Shown here: piece after piece, positions 44,724 to 57,105 of the stretch
Position numbering within the stretch: position 1 is the stretch's first letter
Layout: each line of letters opens with the position of its first letter
Assembly (NCBI RefSeq): GCF_012489685.1
Contig: NC_080041.1
Span: 27,579,780-27,643,779, forward strand
Direction of reading: 5' to 3'
DNA: 64,000 nucleotides
Source: Lotus japonicus
Lineage: Eukaryota > Streptophyta > Magnoliopsida > Fabales > Fabaceae
Notes under the pieces: generated by a model
Databases searched by the model: none
The model's input: only the letters and a program-made list of their open reading frames with translations
What the model was told of the DNA's origin: nothing
Program-made: the position numbers and the translations under genes

Positions 44724-45813
44724 TGTTAAGTTCAAACGCATCGTAACGTTTTTAAAATCTTATTTTGATCATAACAATTTTATAGTAGAAGTTTCATTGA
44801 AAATTTATCTACTCATAACGTTCTCAATTTTAGGAGAAACTTGGTTATATGTCACACGCTTCAACGTTCTATCAATTATTAAAAGGATATTTTCCTCAGA
44901 AAATAGAAGGAACTTTGCCTCTACAGTACCCGAGTTTGAAGACTCTAACCGTTCAATGCTACGTCATCAGTCAGATATATCAAGCAATATTTTGAGCGCC
45001 AAAGCTTTAGTTTGATTTCAACTGGCTGTCCCACATTCAAATCCAATGACAACCATTTGAATCTCATTCAAACTAAACCACATGAAGACAAGTTTACTTT
45101 AGCAAAAGGCACGCTGACCAACGAGGAAAAGTACAAGCCGTCAACATCAAATTGTCAAATTGTCTCATGTCTGAAAAGTAGCCCAAAGTCTATCAACAGC
45201 ATTCAAAGCTAAAGCAGAAATTCCCAAGTGTCAAACACAAGCCATAAATTCTGCCAAGTGAAAGAGAAAACCTCGTACCTTAAAAGAGTCACATCTCTTT
45301 ATTCTCTTTACACTGTTTGTAGTAACTCTTAAGTGATTCAATAGTCAGATCTGATCCCAAACACTTAGAGTTCCAGTGCTTTAAAGTCTCTACCCTTAAT
45401 CTTGAAAGAAGAGAATCTTCGTAGAGTGATTTATATCTTTGTAAGATTTTGGAGAAGTCCGGTACAATACTTATAGGAGGAGTCCTGCAGAATACTTGGA
45501 GAAGTCCGTGATAATACTTGGAGAAGTCCTGTCTAATACTTGTATTGGAGAAGTCCTTGATACTTGCTAGTGAAAATCTTGGTGGTGGCCAAGTACTGGA
45601 CGTAGCCCAATCGTTTAGGGTGAACCAGTATAAATCTCTGTGTGCTGATCGTTCTGTCTTATTTACTGTTTTACTTCCGCTGTACTAAACAGTTTGTGAA
45701 AAGTCATACTTAAACTTTTTTACCAAAGAACTAATAATCTTTTCATAAAACGAAGCAATTTTCAAGAACACAATTCAAACCCCCCATTTCTTGTGTTACT
45801 TATTTGCAACTCA
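44724..45813 (+). repeat. 3' LTR of the Ty1 element with internal deletion
   Basis: Starts TGTTAAGTTC after the PPT and ends gcaactca. It matches the 5' LTR closely but jumps from tctatca (about 45194) to acagcattcaaagc, skipping about 240 bp present in the 5' copy. Short shared bases (tca) at the junction suggest deletion by microhomology or recombination. Confidence 0.88.
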
Positions 45814-47812
45814 AGCTCGACAAAACACATTTTATTGTCTGACTCAAAGATGACATGGAAGATCACGAAGAAAGTTGAAGATCGTCTCATCAGAAGAAAT
45901 TGCTACAACAAGAGATATGATTCTTCAATGGGAAGATTCCGAGCAAAGTAGAAAAGAAGACAAGACAGCAGACATCAGAAGTTTGATTAAAAGAAGAGTT
46001 GTCAGTAGAAGATCATAAGACTTTCCAGAATAAGAGCAGGATCGTATTAAGGAGAAAGAACGATCGTCTGCAGAAGAAAGAAATGACAACTTGCAAAGGA
46101 GAATCAATTGTCCAACTCAAGCTGGCCAACTAGAAGAAACTATGTTCAGAGAAAGCAAATATCATGTCAATATGGAAAATATCTCTGACAACACAGAAGA
46201 GAGAGTTCAAAGTGCAAAGTTTCAAGCAACCATCAAATATGCACAATGACTAAGAAAAATTATCATAATCTTCAGATCTAAAGTTTTCCCTTATCTCTTT
46301 CTAGGAATTGAATGAATCCATCGTCTATGTCGACTATTACTCAGGCAGACATCATCAGTTCATCCATCTCCTAAGGAAGGAGCTTCAAGTCATTTTGCCT
46401 ATAACCATTGTCCACATCAGAAAGGCAAACAACCGTTGAAAGGTCAAGAGACGACGTTACTCACTAAAATCAAGCTACCTCATCTGTGGAATATGCATCA
46501 TCGTTTGATTGAAGGAAATCCAAAAGGAAGCCGGTCAAAGAAGTCTCGACATCTGCAGCAGCACGTGATCTGATACCGCGCTGTAACCAAGGTTGAAGGC
46601 ACAACTCTCCATCTATCAAGGATCCTTTGGTCATCTCAACGGATAGTAGCTCCGACCTATGCTAAACAAATTGAAACTTCCAAAGCAATAGGTCTGCATC
46701 AAGCTATACCAACTCAGCACGTTTACTGACTTCTGCACAGTTCGATGCAATTGTCATAATTTCTGTGAAGAACATCCAGGGAATAAATCTCTACTCACAG
46801 AAGATCAAGAAATATAAATACGAAGATTGAAGACTTCACAAGTTGGCTTTTGCAAGTCCAAACACCAGACTTTTAGAAATTTGAATTGAGATTCTATCAA
46901 AATATCATAACCCAGTTGAGCATTTCCAGACACACCTCCAAGATCATATTCCTATCATATGGAAAAAAAGTCTAGAGGCTTAAGCTCAAAAAATGAAATC
47001 TTCATCAGCCTCTGCAACAAGGATAAACGCACTTAGGAGGTAGATCTTTTATTTTCTTTCTTGTTGTAAAAGAACATAAAGTAAATTTATAATACTTTAT
47101 AGTTCTTAGTGCTTCATTTCACTATTATCCTTCTTATTCAGAAGAGATTGTAAAGTAGTAGAAATGGTATTGAAAAAGATCATTTTGGAGAAGTCCTTTA
47201 TACTTGTAAGGAGGAGTCCTTAGAATACTTGGGCTTGGAGAGGCTTTAAGAATACTCAATGCCTGGAGAGGCAGTGACCAAAGAATACTCAACTGCCTAA
47301 AGAAGTAGGGATAAATAATACTTGTTCTTCCTGAAGAGGCAGGGACAAAGAATATTTGTTCTGCCTGGAGAGTCTGGGACAAAGAATACTCAATGCCTGG
47401 AGAGTCTGTTCTAAAACAATACTTAGCCCGAAGAGGCTTTAGGAGCACTCAATACCTGGAGAGGCAGTTCTGAAATAATACTTGCTTGGAGAGGCTATAA
47501 TACTCAATGCATGCAGAGACAGTTACTAAAGAATACTCTTCCCTGAGGAGGCAAACTGAAGAATACTTGTAAGGAGTCATTTGAACTCACCCTTAGTGAA
47601 ATCTTGGTTAACGCCGAGGACTAGATGTAACCCTATCGTTATGGGGGTGAACCAGTATAAAAGCTTGTGTGTCATTGTTTTTTTCATTTACTCTTGCTTA
47701 TCCGCTGCACCAAACAATTCAGTTCATCGTTTATCATCAACCATCGTTTGGATCTTAAATTTATTGAAGGGCAAAATTTATACCCCCCTTTTCTTGTGCA
47801 TATCTTGGATCA
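45814..47812 (+). repeat. second Sirevirus-like LTR, solo or truncated
   Basis: Directly after the 3' LTR lies about 2 kb with the same LTR architecture but different sequence: agctcgacaaaacacatttt at the left, a block of ggagaggc/ctggagag...aatactc repeats (about 47185-47580), then a segment like aaccctatcgttatgggggtgaaccagtat and a right end ataccccccttttcttgtgc. No PBS or internal domain follows. The 10.5-kb element may have inserted into or beside it. Confidence 0.6.
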
Positions 47813-48330
47813 TTACCTTCCACTTGTTACCAACTCTGAAGGGAGATGGATGGATCGTGATGTAAAGATTTTTTCCGATGTCAACTAATTAAAATTAAAA
47901 AATGTATCACTATTTAATAAAATTATTTTAAAAATGATTTTTTCCCACATCTTTAAAATCTAATTGATTGATAGTATTAAAAATATTTACAATTTCAATG
48001 CTTGTATTTTTTTTATAATTTCATTAATAGTAAAAGAAATTTTTTTCTAACGAATAATTGAGATACTAATGATACTTGATTTATATGTTTGGATCCAAAT
48101 AAAATGTGAGTACAAAATAAGTATTGTAATATGGAAATATATTTCAAAACATTTATCTTTCAATATATGGTGTTTTTTACATGAAAAAGTAAGAGCTCGT
48201 TTGGTATGTTGTATAAGGTATGATAGTATAAACTTTTATAATACATTATGAATTATTGATTGTTTAGTGCTTTGTAGATAAGACATGATAAGAGTGTGAT
48301 GTATAACTTACATAAAAATATTTAATCCAT
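47813..48330. other. spacer, nothing recognised
   Basis: AT-rich spacer of about 520 bp between the second LTR and the CCA-rich microsatellite. No gene or element end recognised. Confidence 0.4.
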
Positions 48331-48668
48331 CACAGCCACCACTACCCTCCACCATCACCCATCACCACCCTCTACATCCACCACCGGTGTCGCCTCCATC
48401 ACTGCCCTCCAACACAACCACCATCGTCATTGCCACCATCGTCACCGCTATCGCCATAGTCATCGCCGCCACCACACTCCACCTCCGCTACCACCACTAC
48501 TGCCTCCACCATTGCCGCTTCCACCATCGCCATCGCCACCACCACCACCACTATCATAACCATCACCTTCCAACACAACCACCACAACCTCCGCCACCAC
48601 CCGAACCACCACCTCCACTATCGCCATAACACTGCCACCACCATAATAATCTTCACCAACACCATCCA
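48331..48668. repeat. CCA/CAT-rich microsatellite, left part
   Basis: Imperfect ccaccatc/ccaccacc/ccgcca repeats, interrupted at 48669 by the solo LTR. The same type of repeat continues at 52646-52790, so both were one array before insertion. Long open frames here are composition artefacts. Confidence 0.85.
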
Positions 48669-49765
48669 TGTAACACCCCGATTTCGGTGGCGTCACTTTA
48701 GTAACCAAAAGTAAACTTAATGCGGAAAAACGTGAAATATTTTTTTTTCGATAATAACTAAGACAAGACTGAATTAAATAAAACCCAAAAGCGAAAAGTA
48801 ATAGAGCTAATATACAATATATAAACAGCCTCCGCTGTAAGTAACCTCGTCACGAGTAAACCTCCAGTGACAGAAAGAAAAGTGTAACGCCCGAAGGCAA
48901 AATGTACAAACCAAATCTAAAGGTAAGTGTCCGCAACACTATCCCTCAAAACTGAGAATAAGCTGGCCCATCGGCCTGAAGCAAGACCTCCTAAGTCCAA
49001 CCAACTCTCTGTGATTCTCGTAAAGAACCACACAAAAAGCTATAGGTGGGAAACTACCCTGTCCCCAAAGAAAACAAATGATGTTCAGAGCTAAGACTCA
49101 ACTCCTACACTAATCCCATCTCGAGGAGCTCACACCAGCACTAAAACCTACATGCTAGCATGATCGTCGCCCGAATCTGAATCCAGAACGACCTAGTCTA
49201 TGTACACCATCCGTCCTCCTCTCGCTACCGCGATGCGCTCCTGTTCCAGCTTCTCCACTCTAGTCTCCCCCGAAGGGTGAACCGTCATGAACCAGCCCGC
49301 CAAAGACATCTGACAAAGGGCGTTTGTCCGCCAAAGCACACACAGAAGACGCGAGGGTCAACTCCAAAGAATTATGTAAATAATAGCACCAATAGATATA
49401 AATAAGATAATAGCCACTTAGGCTTATAACTAGGGATAACATCCTAGGGTTGCATATTTCCACAAAGAATAGAACGACTGTAAATCACAGTTAACATACA
49501 TCAAGTAGAACTAACAAGTATCAAACACACTCATTAACTATGTCAGTATGCATGTCGCATGAAATGATATGCAGGTTAACCCAGTCAACCAATATGCAAT
49601 CCGGAACGGATGGACATCATCGGATCAGCCCTTCACCAGCCCCGGTGGTGCCATTTCGGCCTGTGATGCCTCTTACTCCAACAACAACGGTAGCCAGATC
49701 TGCTACTAAGAGTCGCCTAATAGCGCTCTTACGCGGAAATCCGGGTCTTATGACCATTTTGGAAT

Positions 49766-49885
49766 CCACCGAGGTCCGGTATCACGCCGTGTATTAACCT
49801 CCAATTCACCGAGGTCCGATATCACGCCGTGTATTAACCTCCAATCCACCGAGGTCCGGTATCACGCCGTGTATTAACCTCCTAT
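49766..49885. repeat. 3 x 40-bp minisatellite in the solo LTR
   Basis: Three nearly identical 40-bp units (ccaccgaggtccggtatcac then gccgtgtattaacctccaat) at 49766, 49806 and 49846, with two or three substitutions between copies. Confidence 0.9.
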
Positions 49886-50077
49886 GTATGCATGAGTGCA
49901 ATGTGATTTGCCAAACAACGTCTCCGACCTCACTCGACACGTCGCCACGTGTTCTAGGTAAATTAAAGTTTCTAAAAGCTTACCCTAAGGTAAAAGTCGA
50001 TTCTGCGACAAAGTACAATAATCATAAAATGAGTGCAAACACTCACGATAACTCTTCGAGTCATCAATGCTCACACG

Positions 50078-50330
50078 AAGTCTCACGCTTCAGTGGAGTC
50101 TCACACATTCACAAAGTCTCACGCTTCAGTGAAGTTTTATGCTTTCACAAGGTCTCACGCCTCAGTGAATTTACACACTTGCACGAAGTCTCACGCTTCA
50201 GTGAAGTTTCATGCTCTCACAAGGTCTCACGCCTCAGTGGAGTTCCATGCTTTCCACAAGGTCTCACGCCTCAGTGGAGTATCCCGCATTCACAAGGTCT
50301 CACGCCTCAGTGAAGCTTCTTGGCTCATCC
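50078..50330. repeat. 7 x 36-bp minisatellite in the solo LTR
   Basis: About seven head-to-tail copies of a 36-bp unit beginning aagtctcacgcttcagtg, at 50078, 50114, 50150, 50186, 50222 and on, the later ones with one extra base. Because 36 is divisible by 3, long repetitive frames appear in it, but they are not genes. Confidence 0.88.
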
Positions 50331-52645
50331 CTTGGATGGCTATCAAACTGCTCAACGAGCGAAGGAGTACCAACATACTCAGAACTTACCAAACTCCTCA
50401 ACACTTGGATCCGACGACACTCCTCGCTTTTCCGAAACCATGATTTGACTTCCAATGCCTTCCTTCGAGGTTGTTTTCATTACTTAAAGATTTTGAGGTT
50501 ATTTAAGGTCTTATGAATTTTCTTTATAAAATAGATTCCATTTTGTCTTATCGCAAGTCTTATACATTTGCAGGATCTCCCAATCCCAAGTCGCTTCCAG
50601 AGGATGTCTCGATCCACTACACAGAATTAAGGCCCGAACCTCGTTCGTCCTATCAAACTTTCTCAAAACTCTCAAAATAAAATCGGCATGACCTGCCCGC
50701 TATTCTCACCATTCAGAATCTCAGATTCCAGTACAGAGCATATTTAAATCATCACAATCAACAACATGTCATATATCAATAAATCGCATCATAAACACTT
50801 AGCACTTAGCATATAAAGCATGCACCACACATCCTAGATTACCCACATAGCACATAGCATGTAAGACAATCTCAAAAACATACAGTAGATGAATCATCTA
50901 CATTGTCAGCCGAAGCCTCAGAAAACATTTTCCAATCACACACAATTCCAGTGCATAAACAGTAAACAATGTCGAAACATCGACCCTAAGCATTAACTAG
51001 AGATTCAGTGAGAAGCCCTCACCTGCAGATTCTCCAGGATTATCTTCTAACTCTTCCTCACAAGCAAAGCGTTGCTCCTCAGGAAATTCCTCAAAAGTTC
51101 CTTTAAAGCAAAGTCACAGAAATACTATCAGAATCTATCGAGAACTAAGCTATCGATACTTACTAAGGTTACACGAAGTAATCTATACTCTAAGGTACGA
51201 TAATCTAGCGCGAAAGACAAGTTTTCGGAAAAGGAAATTTTCCTCCTCCCCCTTAATAGGGCTCGGCCACTTTAGGTAATTATGGGACTCGATTTTTCTT
51301 CGATCAAACTTGGTTCCTATGCTTTCATAAGCCGTAACTAAGGGTATTCTGAACTCGGAAAAATTATCGGATCGAAAACTGTCGCAGGGGTATTTTGGTC
51401 ATGATTTTTAACTTAGGATTTTCAAAACTGAAATCCCAAAAATAAAATTTTGCAGGGACGTCACCAACGACGTTTATGACAACTAATCCTACTAGCACTA
51501 AGCTAAGGCGATAGTTTTTAGCCTAAAGGTTGAAGCTTTACCTCAAAAACTCCAAAAATGGGTATTTAAGGCTAAAATTGATTTCGGCGGAATTCCGGCG
51601 ACATAACGGAAAATCTAACCCGGCAGAAGTGATCTTGGGCACATATAGAAGAGGTTTAGAATCAGAAATGAAAGATTCAGGATAGTTTTGCAAAAACCCA
51701 TAAACTATCCGCTCAGAAAACTCTACAGAAAAGCTATGGAAAAAGCGATCAGAGGTAAGGATTAGCGACTATACCTCGAAGCCTTGAAGCAGCAACTGAT
51801 TGATCGACGATCAAGCAAGAAATGAAGAAAATCTCTCCTCCTCCTCTCCTATTCAAACTCGCGGCCTTGAATGGGTTTTTGGGTGAGTTTTGTGATTTTT
51901 TTATCATTTCTTGGCTATATATAGAAAATGGTAATTCGCGGGAAAATGAAAGTTTCGCGAATTTGATTTTTCCGGCATCATTCTCCATGAATTCTAAGAT
52001 AGGTTTTGGCAAAGGAATTCCTAAGCTAAGAAGATGTCTCCTTGTATTTTTGGCAACTAATGCAAAGTCGGTGCAAAGTCGGTGTAAAACTATTTTACCC
52101 GATAAGTTGCTTTTTGCATCGAATGTCGGAATGGAAAACTTCCTTCTGAAGAAAGATTGAAATCATCAAGAGAAATGGGTGTACGCGTGTGGAATATTCA
52201 TTTGAAGCTCTGAATAGATAAAGTCTTCATTGTCGAGAAATTCTAGGGTTTTGAAATACCAGGGATTCGGTTTCGGCAAACTTCCGATGATTGGAATCGG
52301 ACGTTCGTAGATCCTAGAGTTTCGCCTCGAAACGATTGTGATAAATGGAAAAAGAGAAGTTCTAACATTTCTCTGAAGATTTTTTTTTGGAATTAACTTC
52401 CGTCGTGCCTAAAAGTGAAAATTAGCTATATACTAGGGTTTCTGACCTAGGTTTAAGCGTAAAACGTTCGTGCTATAACTTTTATCGATCATAATGCAAT
52501 CCTTGAACTTTTCCTGAACTTTCTCCTTCATAAATATATTTCATTTAATAAACTTTCGTTCAGGTTTCCCTTCACATTACATCAACCCTAATCGTAAATG
52601 GAAATCTCTTCCACTTATTCTAAGCTTAAAATCTTGGGTCTTACA

Positions 52646-52793
52646 ATCCACCCTCCACCACATCACGAACACCACCGCCACCGCTACCTACACCACCATC
52701 GTCATAGTCACCACCGCTATATACCGCCACGACCCACCACTACCGCCGCTACCACTGCCACCATCATCACCAACACCTTCCAACACTGCTAGG
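52646..52793. repeat. CCA-rich microsatellite, right part
   Basis: Imperfect ccaccatcacgaacaccacc-type repeat, the continuation of 48331-48668 after the solo LTR. Begins with the second copy of the atcca target duplication. Confidence 0.85.
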
Positions 52794-54058
52794 CAACCTC
52801 TACCTACCATGTTCGTGAGCTTATTCTTCCAAGATTTCAATCGGGTATTAACCTTATTTTTTCAATGTATCGTTTTTACTTCATTTAATTTATTTGGATA
52901 TGAAAAATATTACTATTCTTAATTTTTATTTTATGATATGAGAAAATAAAAATTAATAAATAAATTTTTTTGTAGTGAAGAATAATTTTAATAATCCTTG
53001 TGCAATTTTCTCAAACACCGTATACTTTTTGAACCAAATAAACCAAACTGTTTGAATTTTTTTCCCACTATGCTTTTATCATATAATCAAATAAATTCAT
53101 GATGCATAGACAAGACAAGGCTGTTGCTTTACAAAAAGATATCAATTATATGTGAGTGACCGGCATGCTTTTGGGTGGCGTGGTTCCTCAATCGGGTAAG
53201 ATGCTTTGTGAATTCCAATTTCCAAATCAAGCATATAATGTATTGATTGTCTTATATGCCCAGTGCAATTTTTAACTGTGTTTATATAGATCCCAAAGGA
53301 AGAAGTGAAAACTTTTTATTTAGGGTGTGCATTTTGGGGGCCATCTATTTTGAGCACTTTTAATTGGGCCCTTTTAATTTACATTGAAGCTAGCTACATG
53401 TGAAGGATTCTCCTGTCCTTGAACGCATGTTATTAAATTTTTGTATAACTTCTATTATTCCCATTTCATTTTGCAGGCACTTCCATTTTTTTGTTTGTAT
53501 CTATCTGACTAGGAGAAAGTCTAGGGTAGGTTTTAAAATTTAAAGTCACCTAAAGGCCTTTTTTTGGTTTAGGGTCCCCGAAAGGCATTTTTCTAAGGAA
53601 ATATTGAATATGCATTTCTCTTCCTCTTAAGCGTATTTCACTGTTAATTGCAAATAAATAGACGAACATGTGCCTGTTTATGTAGTTCGAGAAATTATAG
53701 TTGGTATTGATTCATACATGTATATATGCACAAAATGACAAAATCATATGCACATGACATGACTCTTTTTCTTTCTTTAAGGAATGTGTAGTGACCCCTA
53801 TACTTTCATAGTTGGGATATCTTTTCCCAAACAATTATTAGGATGAGCAAATTTCATGTCGCGTAATAACTGTTAATTTCAAACATCAAGCATTGAGATA
53901 TCTAATAGTAGATGGTACCTATCGATCAATCGAAAAAATATGGTACCTACCAATCGAAAATGTAAAGAAGGAAAAATGGGAAAGATGTTCAAATTATTGA
54001 ATTCCCATAATAATTAAAGGTTGAATTGCAATTTTGTTATATATAAATTTAGGAATGC
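52794..54058. other. AT-rich spacer, nothing recognised
   Basis: About 1.26 kb without a convincing frame or element end. Composition is ordinary for plant intergenic DNA. Confidence 0.4.
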
Positions 54059-54063
54059 GTGAG

Positions 54064-54370
54064 TGTTAGAATATAATATAAAACCATTCATATAGCTTTT
54101 ATCCAATATCGTAAGTTTTTGGGTTAATTGATTGATTGACATGGTATTAGAACTTCTATGACCAAGCGATGTAGAGTTTGATATTTGCCGCTCCAAATTT
54201 TTCTAATAAAAAGTTGAATTTAAACACACGATAGGTGAGCTTGTGCATTTATCCACACTTCTGGCCCAAAGGGCTTTAAGTGAGAAGAGACGTGGTAGAA
54301 TATAATATAAAACCATTCATGTGACCCTTACCAAACAAATTAAGCTTTTAAGTTAATTGGTTGCTTGACA
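54064..54370 (+). mobile_element. TRIM (miniature LTR retrotransposon), complete
   Basis: Two 78-bp direct repeats (54064-54141, starting tgttagaatataatataaaa; 54293-54370, starting tggtagaatataatataaaa), both ending ttgaca. They are flanked by the perfect 5-bp duplication gtgag (54059-54063 and 54371-54375). Immediately after the first repeat is tggtattagaac (54142-54153), a tRNA-Met-type PBS with changes from tggtatcagagc. Immediately before the second is a purine-rich aagtgagaagagacg. The total is only 307 bp, with no coding capacity. The LTRs have clearly diverged, so insertion is old. Confidence 0.92.
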
Positions 54371-54479
54371 GTGAGTTTGCTCATTATGGTTTACGAGGTC
54401 GTAACTGAGTCCTCTACCGAGATACCCTTCTTTTACATTTAAACAATTCTGATACCAATTTTAGCGAAAATTTAACTTC

Positions 54480-54615
54480 TTTTAGTTAAGGGTTAAATAT
54501 GTTTTTCTTCTTTAAACTAACCGAATTTTTAGCTTTTGTCCTTCAATAATTTTTCACCGGTTTACCTTCCTTAACTTGTTGATCTTTGTAGTTTTAGTCC
54601 TTTAATTTGACCCAT
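54480..54615. repeat. 'ggttaaatatgtttttc' dispersed-repeat terminus
   Basis: The block gggttaaatatgtttttctt followed by ttgtccttcaat and gttttagtcctttaatttg resembles a repeat terminus that is common in legume genomes (recalled pattern gggttaaatatgtttttggt). The element's other end was not located. Confidence 0.35.
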
Positions 54616-55836
54616 TTGACATATGTTCTCTACAGGCACTAGAAGACAGTTGTCAGCTACAACATTACCATCTTCGCCCCAAGGAAACCCTCGAATGCAA
54701 CCTCAACCTCCCCAAAAACCCACCCCACCACTCCCTCTCACAACCCTAGTTCAACAAAAAAAACCTATCCCGTTGCTTCCTATAACAACTCCTCCATTCA
54801 AATCTTTATATTTATAGGAATCCTCCATCGTTGAGATCAAAGATCTTCATTGAGATTGAAGGTCGTCGTCGCAGTGCCCTTGAAACCACAAAGGACGATG
54901 AATCTTCTCGCCCAAGCTCATCGTTTCCGCCCCCAAGCTTGTCGTTGTCGCCCAAACTAGTCGCCAGCAGGCTTTGTTGTCGAGATCAACCTCCATCTAA
55001 TTCAAAATTCCTTCCTTTTCTGTTTTCGGTTTAATTTTGGGTTTCTAGGATTGAGGTTTCCGGTAGAGGTTTCGAAGTGTGAGTTTCGTGGTTAAGGGAG
55101 AGTGAAAGTGTTTAGGTTATGGTTTAGGGTTGTTGGGTTGCGTGGTGGGGACAAGAGAGGAGGAAGAAGGAGGAGGTGGAGGTTTGGCGCGATAGCAATA
55201 GCTCTGTGTGATGGTGGTGTGCGGTCTTTCCTTCGGTTCTCAGCTACGGTCTTGTCATCTTTGGCTTGCTCTGAGGCGGCTGGTCGTATCAAGGTTGTGA
55301 TTGGGCGGGACATTGAAATATCTGATGTTGAGGCTACAAAGGAGGTTGGCAATGATGTTGCTTTGTTTAGTCTGGTTGGTCTTGTTTCGATCCTCGTTAC
55401 TGGAAAGGGTGTGTCAGTGGCTGTTCTATGTGGTGGATGTTTTTCAGGGTTATTTTTTTGTTATGTTTCTATTTCTTATAGTTAACATGGGTTTGATTCC
55501 TTTTTAGCTTTTTTGTCGTTGTGATGTTGTTAATCTTGTCGGCTTTCAGTACTAGGAAGGGGTTTTGTTTTTAGTTAGCTTTGTTGTGATGCTGTTAAAC
55601 TTTTCACCGTTTTTTGTACACGAATGGAAGCTTTTCCTAATGGTTGTTTGGTTCTCGATCTAGGTTAGTTTTGAGTGTTCGGTTTGGTGATGATGCACAT
55701 GCTCATGCTGGTGGGGTTTTCCTAGAAGGTTTTTGTTGGAATTGGGTTTGGGGCAGAGAACTTATCTTCGATTCTACGAGTTTTTCGTCATTGATTGTTT
55801 ATTTGAGCGTTTGATCTTACATTGTTGTTGTACTTT
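54616..55836. other. weakly coding-like region, no gene assigned
   Basis: Composition is higher in G+C than the flanks. A plus-strand frame at about 55102-55485 is Val/Leu/Gly-rich, but no splice structure, family motif or promoter was recognised. It could be an old retrotransposon internal region or a decayed gene. Confidence 0.3.
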
Positions 55837-56729
55837 TGTTTACGGTGGTATTTGGTAAACAAACATTCTCCAATTCATCTGGAAAAAGTTTAAAGTCAAG
55901 GGTTCTTTTGGAAAAACGTCTTGCCAAAGTGTTGTGTGCAAAAGGTGTGTTTTTCGACTGAAGCAAAGTTGCAAACGAAATCAACGATTCAAAAGAAATA
56001 AAATTCGAATTGCATTAAACTTAAGCAGAATGTAAAGTACAAAAAGGGACGTTTGAAAAGTAAAGGTTACATTAAACAAAGAACTCGACAACAATTCAAA
56101 CTAAACTTAATTAAATACAAAGCAAAGCGCCAAGGCATGAATCATAAATCTTTGGTTCTGCAACATACTCGGTCATCACCACGTTAGGCTCTTGAAGTCT
56201 CTTTGATGCGGACATGTGAGGTTTTTAGTGAGTTTTTTAGAGTCAAGTTGGGAACCCTTTTTCTGAATGATCTTCTCCTATTTATAGTGCTCCATTGCTT
56301 CACATGTCCTTGACAGTTTTTCTTTCACACGTTCTTGGCAGTTTTTCCTTCTGCTAAGTGAGTTAGTGGGCCTGAGAATTGGTGCTACACTCCATGATCT
56401 TCTGCTTCTTCCGGAAGCTTCTTACATCGTGGGGGATTCTGGAAGCTTCTGCATCGTGGGGGAAGGCATGCATTTCTAACTGCTCATTTGCATCGTGGGG
56501 GAAGGTGTGCGCTCTTAACCGCTCTCAACTGCCCACTTTTTCTGTAATCGCTTTGTGCGTTCAGCTGCCACTCCCTTTTGTGGTTGACATTCACAGTTAT
56601 GACTTACTGCCATTTAACTTAGCTTTTTTCATGGCTGCCTCTTTGGCCAAATCTCGACTCGTGTCGATAAACCTTCCTTTAACGAGGTGGTGTCAAGTAA
56701 CATTCTCTTGGTGAAATTTTGAGCTAACA
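55837..56729 (-). repeat. solo LTR related to the 57106-57891 LTR
   Basis: An 893-bp TG...CA unit (tgtttacggtggtatttgg to gagctaaca). It shares several blocks with the LTR at 57106-57891: tttggtaaacaaa, cttgccaaagtgttgtgtg and gttgggaaccctttttctga, then tcctatttatag, which on the minus strand is a TATA box (56278-56287). The pentamers outside are acttt (left) and actgt (right), a near match, so it may be a solo LTR with one mutated target base. No coding domain of its own was found. Confidence 0.65.
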
Positions 56730-57105
56730 ACTGTCCTATCTCTATTGTAGATTGTAACTTGTTAGAGTTTCAAAGTTTACAATCTTTTTAAAGATTGTAC
56801 TATATTAATAAAAAAAAATTGCTTTAAAAAAATACTGAATATTATTGTGTACAAGTAAAATCACGATTCATGAATTTATCATGGTGCGCCATTTTGTTTG
56901 GTCTTCACAACTCAGTGGGAGAAAATGAATAGATAGCGTCTCTAATCCAATTCAAATCCAATCCAATATTGCAAATCCCAATGAGTGCTGAAGGTATTGC
57001 TTAGCTTTCAATCGAATGAGATTTATGCTGGATAATGTTGCAAACAGAAAAACCAAGCTATCGATTAATTGATAAAACAAATTAATTAATGACAAAGAAG
57101 CATAC
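56730..57105. other. spacer between two related LTRs
   Basis: About 375 bp of AT-rich sequence. Contains an inverted pair gattgtaacttgttagag / caaagtttacaatcttttta-like near 56750-56790. No gene. Confidence 0.4.

Larger units (their letters stand above)
35290..45813 (+). mobile_element. Sirevirus-type (SIRE/Maximus) Ty1/Copia element, decayed
   Basis: A 10.5-kb element with long LTRs (about 1340 and 1090 bp), a PBS at 36633, gag-pol remnants, an env-like region after pol and several polypurine tracts before the 3' LTR. This is the organisation of Sireviruses such as soybean SIRE1. The first bases of the 5' LTR are diverged or lost, and no target duplication was identified (cgtct versus agctc). 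Multiple stops and frameshifts in gag, pol and the env-like region show it is non-functional. Confidence 0.9.
48669..52645. mobile_element. solo LTR, about 4 kb, probable Tekay/Del-type chromovirus
   Basis: A 3977-bp TG...CA unit (tgtaacaccccgatttcgg at the left, tcttgggtcttaca at the right) is flanked by the perfect 5-bp duplication atcca (48664-48668 and 52646-52650). No coding domain, PBS or second LTR is present, so it is a solo LTR left by LTR-LTR recombination. The end sequences resemble Tekay/Del-type chromoviruses. A TATA-like tatatata on the minus strand near 51915-51924 favours minus orientation. It includes two minisatellites (listed separately). Confidence 0.85.

Noticed and set aside
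48387..48708. Pro/His-rich or Gly/Val-rich frames on both strands
   Set aside because: They arise from the CCA-rich microsatellite.
49766..50330. Direct-repeat arrays resembling CRISPR
   Set aside because: Units are contiguous with no unique spacers, and this is plant DNA inside an LTR.
49888..50516. Ser/His-rich frames of 100-140 codons in the solo LTR
   Set aside because: The repeat unit is 36 bp, divisible by three, so open repetitive frames appear without being genes. No start or domain was found.
48190..53060. Possible larger element with gagctcgtttggt at the left and accaaataaaccaaactg at the right
   Set aside because: The two ends match only over a few bases as inverted repeats and there is no target duplication. 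The solo LTR explains the interior.
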